Source: Labilithrix sp.
GTDB taxonomy: Bacteria; Myxococcota_A; Polyangia; Polyangiales; Polyangiaceae
NCBI GenBank assembly: GCA_019637195.1
Contig: JAHBWA010000019.1
Span: 27,383-91,382, forward strand
Length of the DNA stretch: 64,000 nucleotides
Direction of reading: 5' to 3'
Below the pieces are notes generated by a model. The model searched no databases and was not told where the DNA came from. It worked only from the letters and a program-made list of their open reading frames with translations. The translations under genes were made by a program, and so were the position numbers. Of the stretch, positions 58,638 to 64,000 are shown piece by piece. Within the stretch, counting starts at the first letter, position 1. Each line of letters begins with the position of its first letter.

Positions 58638-58930
58638 GTCTCGTCCTCCTCACGTCCTCGCGCGCGGCGGGCTCGTTCGCCCGGCGGTGCGCGCCTCCCG
58701 AGTCGCTCGGCCGCGCGGCTGACGAGCCCGATCACGAGGAACGGAAAGAGCGCGATCAGCAGGTTCGTACCGAAATCCCGATCGAAGACGTCCGCTCGCG
58801 CCGCGCGACCGACGGGACAGCTCGGACAGGTCGCGCTCTCCGAGGCGAGCAGCAGGTGAGTTGTGCTCGCGGGGATCACGGCGGCGAGGCGCCTCGCGCG
58901 GCTCGGATCCCGTCGCTGACGGGCGCTCAT
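58634..58930 (-). CDS. Small membrane protein with CPSC motif, partner of DUF2243
   Basis: 98 residues. Signal-like N-terminus, then ASESATCPSCPVGRAARADV with a CxxC pair, one helix LLIALFPFLVIGLVSRAA and a basic tail. Coupled by ATGA to the DUF2243 gene, so both are likely one functional unit. CPSC could bind metal or be redox active. No family is recognised. Confidence 0.68.
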   Translation of the reverse strand: MSARQRRDPSRARRLAAVIPASTTHLLLASESATCPSCPVGRAARADVFDRDFGTNLLIALFPFLVIGLVSRAAERLGRRAPPGERARRARGREEDET

Positions 58931-58956
58931 GCCCGGCGGCAATGCAAACGCTTGGC

Positions 58957-59004
58957 CGCGGCTTCGTCGTACGCCGTCGCCGCGGCTTCGTGGTTCGCCG
59001 TCGC
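58957..59004. repeat. Two tandem 24-bp units
   Basis: CGCGGCTTCGT opens each unit and GCCGTCGC closes it; the copies (58957-58980, 58981-59004) differ at three bases. Located in the gap between the divergent small membrane gene and comEC, possibly in promoter DNA. Confidence 0.7.
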
Positions 59005-59182
59005 CGCGCAGCCGGAGGGTCGCCGCGGCGCAGGTCCGCGAGGTCCGACGCGTCCAGCGGGCGCTCCCGACCGCGTCGCCCCAGCGGGGGGCTCGGCCGG
59101 CGGGCCGGCCGACGGTGGCCCGGGCCAGGGCAGGGACGCGGCAAGTCCGCGAGAGAGCGCCGCCTCTGGCCTGGTCCACGCG

Positions 59183-61657
59183 ATGCACTCGCGTCGAGGC
59201 GTGGCGTTCGACGCAACGAGGAAGCGCGCGCGGCTCGATCCCGTCCTCTGGACGGCCTTCGCCTCGAGCGCGGGGCCGATCGCGCTCGTCTCGCCGTGGG
59301 CCACGCTCGCGGCGGCCGGGATCGTCGCCGCCGTCCTCGCGCGCGCGGGCGCGCGCTGGCTCGTCGCGGCGGCGGTCCTCGCGTTCGCGGTCGGCGCGGC
59401 GCGCGGCTATCGCGCGATGGCGCGCTACGAGCGGGCCCGGAGCGCGACGATCGAGGCGGGGAGCTGGCCGGCGCGCTGCGCCGGACGCGGGATCGTCTCG
59501 CGCTCGCCGGTGGCGCTCGGCGGCGCCGTGCGCGTCGAGATCGAGGCCGACGAGCTCCACTGTCACGAGGGGCCGCCGCTGCGCGGGCGCGTCACGCTGC
59601 ACGTCCCGCGCGACGAGGCGGACCCCGAGCTCGAGCTCGCGCGAGGAGATACGGTCTCCGTGCTCGCGTCCCTCGCGCCTCCGTACCGCTTCTGGAACGA
59701 CGGGGCGGGCGATCCGCGGCCGCTCTCCGCGCGCCGCGGCGCCGTCCTCTCGGGCGGGGCGGAGGACGTCGTCGTCGAGCGCGCGGGCTCGGGGCTCCTG
59801 GGCGCGATCGACCGCGTGCGAGCGCACGTCCGGCGGCGCATCGTCGCGACGTTTCCGGCGGAGACGTCTCCGATGGCGCGCGCGCTCGTGCTCGGCGAGG
59901 ACGATCTGCCCGCGGACGACCAACGCGCCTTCCGGCGGAGCGGCCTCGCGCACCTCCTCGCGGTGTCCGGCATGCACCTCGTCCTCGTCGTCATGGGGAT
60001 CGTCGCGGCGCTCCGCGCGCTGCTCGTGCGCGTCCCGGTCGTCGCCGCGCGCTTCGACGCGGCCAGGATCGCGGCGGGCGCGGGGCTCCCCGTCGCCTGG
60101 ATCTACGCGGAGATCGCCGGCGGGAGCGGCTCTGCCGTGCGCGCCGCGTGGATGTGCACGGTGGCGCTCCTCGCGCGCGCCCTCGCCCGGCGAACGGCGC
60201 CGTGGCGCGCGCTCGGGCTCTCCGTCCTCGCGATGTCGGCCGTCGATCCGCTCGTGGCGTTCGACGTCTCGTTCGTGCTGTCGGCGCTCGCGACCGGGGG
60301 GCTCGTCGCGCTCGCGCGTCCGATCGAGGCCGCGATGGCGACCCACCTCTGCGTCCGGGGGCGGAGCTTGCCGGTGTTCGTGGCGCGTCCGCTCGCCACG
60401 ACCGCCGCGGCGACGATCGCGTGCGCGCCGGTGCTCGCGACGATGGCGCCGGAGCTGCCGCTCAGCGGGCTCGTCGCGAACGTCGTCGCGGTGCCCCTCG
60501 GCGAAGCCGCGGCGCTGCCGCTCTGCCTCGTCCACGCGCTCCTCGTCGGTTGGCCCGCCGCGGAGAGCGGCTGCGCGGCCGCGGCCTCCGGCGCGCTCCT
60601 CCTCGTTCGGATGGTCGCGCGCGCCTTCACGTGGGGCGCGCTCCCCGTGCCGGCGCCGACGGCCGCCGAGCTCGCCGTCTTCGCGGCGGCCGCTGCGTGG
60701 CTCGCGCTCGGCCGGCTGCGCGTCGCGTTCGGCGCCACGTTCGGCCGGCTGCGCGCCGCGCTCGGTCGTCCGGGCGTCGTGCTCGGCCTCGGCGCGACCG
60801 CGCTCGTGCTCCTCGAGGTCGTCGCGCGGGCGCGCGGCGCGCCGCGAGGCGTTCTCCGCGTGACCTTCCTCGACGTCGGGCAGGGGGACTCCGCCCTCGT
60901 CGATCTGCCGGACGGCTCGGCGATGCTCGTCGACGGCGGCGGCCTCGTCGGGAGCCCGATCGACGTCGGCGAGCGCGCGGTCGCCTCGGTCCTCGCCGCG
61001 CGGCGCCGGAGCCGGCTCGCGGCGGTCGTGCTGTCGCATCCGCACCCGGACCACTATCTCGGGCTCGCCTCGGGCCTCGCGCGCGTGCAGGTCGACTCGT
61101 TCTGGGACACGGGGCAGGGCGAAGACGAGGGCGCCGCGGGCGCCTACGCGGAGCTGCTCACGGACCTCCGGCGTCGCGGCGCGGCCGTGCTCCGGCCGGC
61201 CGATCTCTGCGGCGCGAGGACGATCGGCGGCGCCGTCGTCGAGGTGCTCGCCCCGTGTCCCGGCGTCGTCCCGGATCGCGGCGCGAACGACAACTCGTTC
61301 GTCGTCCGCGTTCGCTTCGGCGAGCGCGCGATCCTCTTCACGGGCGACGCCGAGCACGACGCGGAGGCGGAGCTCGTCGAGCGCCTGGGCGCGCGCGGCG
61401 GGCTGCGCGCGGACGTCCTCAAGGTGGGTCACCACGGCAGCCGGACCTCGACGACGGCTCCGTTCGTCGCGGCCGTCGATCCTGGCGTGGCCGTGATCTC
61501 GTGCGGCGTCCGCAATCGCTTCGGGCACCCGCACCCGTCGACGCTCGCGACGCTCGCCGACGCGAAGGTGCGCGTGCTCCGTACGGACCGCGTCGGCAGC
61601 GTGGTCGTGACGACCGACGGTCGCTCGCTCGACGTCCGGACGGCGGCCGACGAATGA
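59183..61657 (+). CDS. comEC: ComEC/Rec2 DNA uptake channel
   Basis: 824 residues from the ATG at 59183; the frame is open to 58856 but that part is low-complexity. N-terminal helices and an OB-like domain (GRVTLHVPRDEADPELEL), then the competence domain (FRRSGLAHLLAVSGMHLVLV, VSFVLSALATGGLVALA). C-terminal metallo-beta-lactamase domain: LDVGQGDSALVDLPDG, HPHPDHYLGL, FTGDAEHDAE and KVGHHGSRTSTT. It imports single-stranded DNA across the inner membrane during transformation. All expected domains are present. Start uncertain by about 100 codons. Confidence 0.93.
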   Translation: MHSRRGVAFDATRKRARLDPVLWTAFASSAGPIALVSPWATLAAAGIVAAVLARAGARWLVAAAVLAFAVGAARGYRAMARYERARSATIEAGSWPARCAGRGIVSRSPVALGGAVRVEIEADELHCHEGPPLRGRVTLHVPRDEADPELELARGDTVSVLASLAPPYRFWNDGAGDPRPLSARRGAVLSGGAEDVVVERAGSGLLGAIDRVRAHVRRRIVATFPAETSPMARALVLGEDDLPADDQRAFRRSGLAHLLAVSGMHLVLVVMGIVAALRALLVRVPVVAARFDAARIAAGAGLPVAWIYAEIAGGSGSAVRAAWMCTVALLARALARRTAPWRALGLSVLAMSAVDPLVAFDVSFVLSALATGGLVALARPIEAAMATHLCVRGRSLPVFVARPLATTAAATIACAPVLATMAPELPLSGLVANVVAVPLGEAAALPLCLVHALLVGWPAAESGCAAAASGALLLVRMVARAFTWGALPVPAPTAAELAVFAAAAAWLALGRLRVAFGATFGRLRAALGRPGVVLGLGATALVLLEVVARARGAPRGVLRVTFLDVGQGDSALVDLPDGSAMLVDGGGLVGSPIDVGERAVASVLAARRRSRLAAVVLSHPHPDHYLGLASGLARVQVDSFWDTGQGEDEGAAGAYAELLTDLRRRGAAVLRPADLCGARTIGGAVVEVLAPCPGVVPDRGANDNSFVVRVRFGERAILFTGDAEHDAEAELVERLGARGGLRADVLKVGHHGSRTSTTAPFVAAVDPGVAVISCGVRNRFGHPHPSTLATLADAKVRVLRTDRVGSVVVTTDGRSLDVRTAADE

Positions 61658-61664
61658 TCCGGGC

Positions 61665-62192
61665 TCAGCTACGCTCGACGACGCCGATGTACGGGAGGTT
61701 GCGGTAGCGCTCCGCGAAGTCGAGCCCGTAGCCGACGACGAACTTGTCTTCGATCGTGAAGCCCAGGTAGTCGACCTTCACCTCGACCCGCGCGCGCGCG
61801 GGCTTGTGGAGCAGGGCGCACACCTTCACGCTCCGCGGCTGGCGCGTCCGGAAGAGGTCCATCAGGTGAGCGATGGTGAGCCCGGTGTCGACGATGTCCT
61901 CGACGATGATCACGTCCTCGCCGGCGATCGGCTTGGAGAGGTCCTGCGTGATCTGGACGACGCCGCTCGTCTCGGTGCCCTCGCCGTACGAGCGGACGCC
62001 GAGGAAGTCGACGCGCACGGTGGTCATGTCGATGGCGCGGCAGAGGTCGGCCGCGAAGATGAAGCTGCCCTTCAGGACGACCACGAGGACGACGTGACGG
62101 TCCTTGTATTCCGCGGCGATCTGCGCGCCTAGCTCCTTGACGCGGGCGGCGATCTGCTCCTGGGAGAGCATCGTGACGAGGCGTTCGCTCAT
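61665..62192 (-). CDS. hpt: Hypoxanthine (guanine) phosphoribosyltransferase
   Basis: 175 residues. PRPP-binding loop VIIVEDIVDTGLT, pyrophosphate loop LKGSFIFAADL, flexible-loop Ser-Tyr in RSYGEGTETSG, purine-recognition Lys and hydrophobics in DYLGFTIEDKFVVGYGLDF. Salvages hypoxanthine and guanine to IMP and GMP. Divergent from the TPR gene; convergent with comEC. Confidence 0.95.
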   Translation of the reverse strand: MSERLVTMLSQEQIAARVKELGAQIAAEYKDRHVVLVVVLKGSFIFAADLCRAIDMTTVRVDFLGVRSYGEGTETSGVVQITQDLSKPIAGEDVIIVEDIVDTGLTIAHLMDLFRTRQPRSVKVCALLHKPARARVEVKVDYLGFTIEDKFVVGYGLDFAERYRNLPYIGVVERS

Positions 62193-62241
62193 GGGTGTGC
62201 TTTCGATTTAACCGCGCCCGAAGTAAAGAGGGAGCCGCACC

Positions 62242-62559
62242 ATGACCGAGTCGAAGCGTCTGGCGTTCCTGCAGAAGACGACCGCCGAGGGATCGAGCGA
62301 CCCGCTCGCCTGGTACGGCCTCGCGATGGAGTACCGCAAGCTCGAACGCTGGGACGAGGCCCTCCAGACCTTCACGTCCCTCCGCGCGATGAAGCCGGAC
62401 TACGTCGCGATGTACCTGATGTGCGGGCAGATGCTCGAGGGCGTCGCGCGTCAGGACGAGGCACGCGAGTGGCTCGAGGCGGGGATCGAGCAGGCGCGTC
62501 AGAAGGGTGACGGGCACGCGCTCGGTGAGCTCGAGTCGGCGCTCGAAGCCCTCGACTGA
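62242..62559 (+). CDS. Small tetratricopeptide-like protein
   Basis: 105 residues; GAGGGAG precedes the ATG. Two or three TPR-like helix pairs: SSDPLAWYGLAMEYRKLERWDEAL, KPDYVAMYLMCGQMLEGVAR-type and RQDEAREWLEAGIEQARQKG. No signal peptide: cytosolic adaptor. Family common in myxobacteria; partner unknown. Confidence 0.82.
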   Translation: MTESKRLAFLQKTTAEGSSDPLAWYGLAMEYRKLERWDEALQTFTSLRAMKPDYVAMYLMCGQMLEGVARQDEAREWLEAGIEQARQKGDGHALGELESALEALD

Positions 62560-62570
62560 GTCGGCGCTCC

Positions 62571-62630
62571 TTCGCGCGCACTCGGCCGGCCGCGCGCGCA
62601 CTCGGCCGGCCGCGCGCGCACTCGGCCGGT
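62571..62630. repeat. Three tandem 20-bp units
   Basis: CGCGCGCGCACTCGGCCGGC three times, the first with two substitutions. It lies in the gap between the convergent TPR and response-regulator genes. It can form GGCCGGCC-type stems and might end transcription. Confidence 0.85.
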
Positions 62631-62666
62631 CGCCACACGATCGAGCGCGGCCCGACGTCGGGATCG

Positions 62667-63071
62667 TCAGGCGCTGCGCTGCGCGCGCTGCGAGACGACC
62701 GACTTGATCGACGCGCTCAGCTCGTCGAAATCGACCGGCTTGTGCAGGTAGCGGTCGAACCCGGCGGCGAGCGCACGCGCGCGATCCGAGCTCGCGGCGT
62801 ACGCCGATACCGCGATGATCGGCGTGAGGCCGCCGCCGTCCGCCGGGAGCGCGCGGAGCCTTCGCGCGAGCGCGAAGCCGTCCTCGTCCGGCATCGCGAT
62901 GTCGGAGACGATGACGTCGGGCGCCGTACCGCCGAGCAGCTCGAACGCGCGAGCGACGCTCGCCGCTGCGGCGACCGTGGCCCCGCGCTGCTCGAGCACC
63001 GCTTGCATCAACTCGCGCGCGTCGTCGTCGTCTTCGACGATCAGAATGACGAGGCTTCGGAGACTCTCCAT
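62667..63071 (-). CDS. Single-domain response regulator
   Basis: 134 residues: acidic pocket VEDDDDARE, phospho-acceptor Asp in VIVSDIAMPDEDG, conserved Ser in IIAVSAYA, Lys in YLHKPVDF. No output domain, so it acts by protein contact or in a phosphorelay. No histidine kinase gene is adjacent. Confidence 0.93.
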   Translation of the reverse strand: MESLRSLVILIVEDDDDARELMQAVLEQRGATVAAAASVARAFELLGGTAPDVIVSDIAMPDEDGFALARRLRALPADGGGLTPIIAVSAYAASSDRARALAAGFDRYLHKPVDFDELSASIKSVVSQRAQRSA

Positions 63072-63235
63072 CGTGCTGCGTTCGGGCGTCGCTGCGCGTG
63101 TGGCGCAGAACCGGCCGTCGATTGCCTCCTCACTCTAGCCTGCCTGTTTGTCTCGACAAACTGCCCTGCAAAGGGACGACATGTCGCACGCCGGCGCGGC
63201 GCCTCGCGGGCGGTTGCGATCGACGACCGATTTTG

Positions 63236-63577
63236 TCACGACCGGGATGATCGAAGCGCTCGGAGGGCATCGCGGAGCATCTCGCTGAGGCGGCTGGCGC
63301 TGAGGTTTCGGGTGAGATCGATCAGCCGCTCGCGGACGCTCCGCTTGGGGAAGGTCACGAGGTCGAGCGGCTTCACCCCGAGCCCGTCGGCCACTTGCTT
63401 GAGCGTGTGGGTGTTCGGGCGGACGAGGCCTCGCTCGATGTTCGAGAGGTGGCCCTTCGAGCCGGTCTTGCTCTCCTCGGCGAGCTGCTCGATCGTCATT
63501 CCTTCTTCGAGCCGCAAAGCTCGGATTCGCCCGCCGACCGCGAGCGAAAGGCTGTCTGGTGCGTCTCTACGCGGCAT
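63236..63577 (-). CDS. XRE-family transcriptional regulator
   Basis: 113 residues from MPRRDAPDS. Helix-turn-helix: GRIRALRLEEGMTIEQLAEE, SKGHLSNIERGLVRPNTHTL, KQVADGLGVKPLDLVTFP. The C-terminal helix (LIDLTRNLSASRLSEML) may dimerise. A further in-frame ATG lies four codons upstream. Target unknown; the stretch 63072-63235 between it and the response regulator shows no gene. Confidence 0.88.
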   Translation of the reverse strand: MPRRDAPDSLSLAVGGRIRALRLEEGMTIEQLAEESKTGSKGHLSNIERGLVRPNTHTLKQVADGLGVKPLDLVTFPKRSVRERLIDLTRNLSASRLSEMLRDALRALRSSRS

Positions 63578-63702
63578 GGCGTGGAAAGTGGCAACCTCCG
63601 GGCCAGAGCGCCGCGCTCGATTCGCCGGAGATACCGGCGCGTGGGCGGGCCGCCTCGCCTCGGATGTGGCGACTCGCCCCAGTCGCGTGCGCGGTGACGA
63701 GC

Positions 63703-64000
63703 TCAGCGGCGGCGCAGCGAGGCGAGGCGCGCGCGGATGCGCACCTCCTCGCCGTGCTCGGTCGGCTCGTAGAGCGTCTCCCCGACGAGCGCGTCGGGGA
63801 GGTAGGTCTCGCCGGGCACGACGCCTTCGTCGTAGTCGTGCGCGTACTTGTAGCCGCTGCCGTAGCCCTCCTGCTTCATCAGCTTGGTCACGGCGTTGCG
63901 GAGCTTGAGCGGGACGGGCAGCGCGCCGTGCTCCTCGATCAGCGCGCGCGCGCGCTGCCAGGCGGCCTTGACGGCGTTCGACTTGGGCGTGCACGCGAGG
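63703..64000 (-). CDS. rarA: RarA/MgsA-type AAA ATPase, C-terminal fragment (cut by window edge)
   Basis: 99 codons of an open frame continuing beyond the right edge. Contains CTPKSNAVKAAWQRARALIE, LPVPLKLRNAVTKLMKQ, GYGSGYKYAHDYDEGVV, YLPDALVGETLYEPTEHGEE: the oligomerisation/C-terminal region of replication-associated recombination protein A. ATPase motifs lie outside. It acts at stalled replication forks. Confidence 0.92.
   Translation of the reverse strand, partial: LACTPKSNAVKAAWQRARALIEEHGALPVPLKLRNAVTKLMKQEGYGSGYKYAHDYDEGVVPGETYLPDALVGETLYEPTEHGEEVRIRARLASLRRR

Noticed and set aside
58634..61534. Minus-strand open frame of about 966 codons
   Set aside because: Only the last 98 codons look like a real protein (the small CPSC protein); the rest is the shadow of comEC.
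1..64000. tRNA, rRNA and CRISPR arrays
   Set aside because: No tRNA-like cloverleaf with CCA-adjacent arms, no rRNA signature and no regularly spaced direct repeats with unique spacers were noticed; a covariance-model scan was not possible.

Overview
The window reads as chromosomal DNA of a very GC-rich myxobacterium-like organism (Myxococcota, probably Polyangia). This rests on codon use with G/C at nearly every third position and on the abundance of lipoproteins with Asp-Ala-Gly-rich linkers, RCC1-type propellers, CGxCGxxC-repeat proteins and an IgGFc-binding-like protein. It also rests on the ECF sigma factors and a large serine/threonine kinase. Taxonomy is inference; no rRNA, tRNA, CRISPR array or intact mobile element was seen.

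Layout. (1) 1-4305: a zinc-starvation (Zur) regulon. A Fur-family regulator is divergent from an operon for a His-rich lipoprotein, a Cys-free ribosomal protein L33, a COG0523 GTPase and two DUF1826 proteins; a 17-bp palindrome sits in the operon promoter. (2) 4503-6047: a LamG lipoprotein and a small acidic membrane protein. (3) 6404-12217: a complete RND efflux operon (adaptor, pump, outer-membrane factor). (4) 12222-45610: the main feature, three paralogous ECF-sigma lipoprotein clusters, called here A (12222-23175, minus), B (27068-38225, plus) and C (38331-45610, minus). Each runs: outer-membrane-type protein, ECF sigma, membrane anti-sigma candidate with a TPR-like end, six-module Cys-rich lipoprotein, then two seven-repeat propeller lipoproteins (P1, P2). 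The tail is variable: RCC1 plus IgGFc-like plus RCC1 in A, RCC1 plus a broken IgGFc-like gene in B, a von Willebrand A protein in C. Many junctions are ATGA/GTGA overlaps. Between A and B lie a methyltransferase and a divergent MocR regulator / PNPOx-GNAT fusion pair with a palindromic operator. The end of B is a graveyard: a frameshifted IgGFc-like gene, a 781-bp copy of the 3' half of the first gene of B, and a remnant of an RCC1/IgGFc junction.

(5) 45958-48474: two more lipoproteins (TIGR03790 family; Cys-rich plus beta-sandwich). (6) 48646-52792: class Ia ribonucleotide reductase nrdA-nrdB under a cobalamin riboswitch with a clear sigma-70-type promoter; a nested inverted repeat lies downstream. 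(7) 52793-64000: mostly housekeeping and envelope genes: a BamA-like barrel, VOC protein, GIDE-type membrane protein, Ser/Thr kinase, DUF2243 pair, ComEC, hypoxanthine phosphoribosyltransferase, TPR protein, response regulator, XRE regulator and the C-terminus of RarA.

How the genes may work together: the Zur block replaces or traps zinc. The RNR riboswitch should switch off the B12-independent enzyme when cobalamin is plentiful. The three sigma clusters look like surface-signalling modules, in which a sigma/anti-sigma pair controls a set of outward-facing propeller and Cys-rich lipoproteins. That last function is inference.
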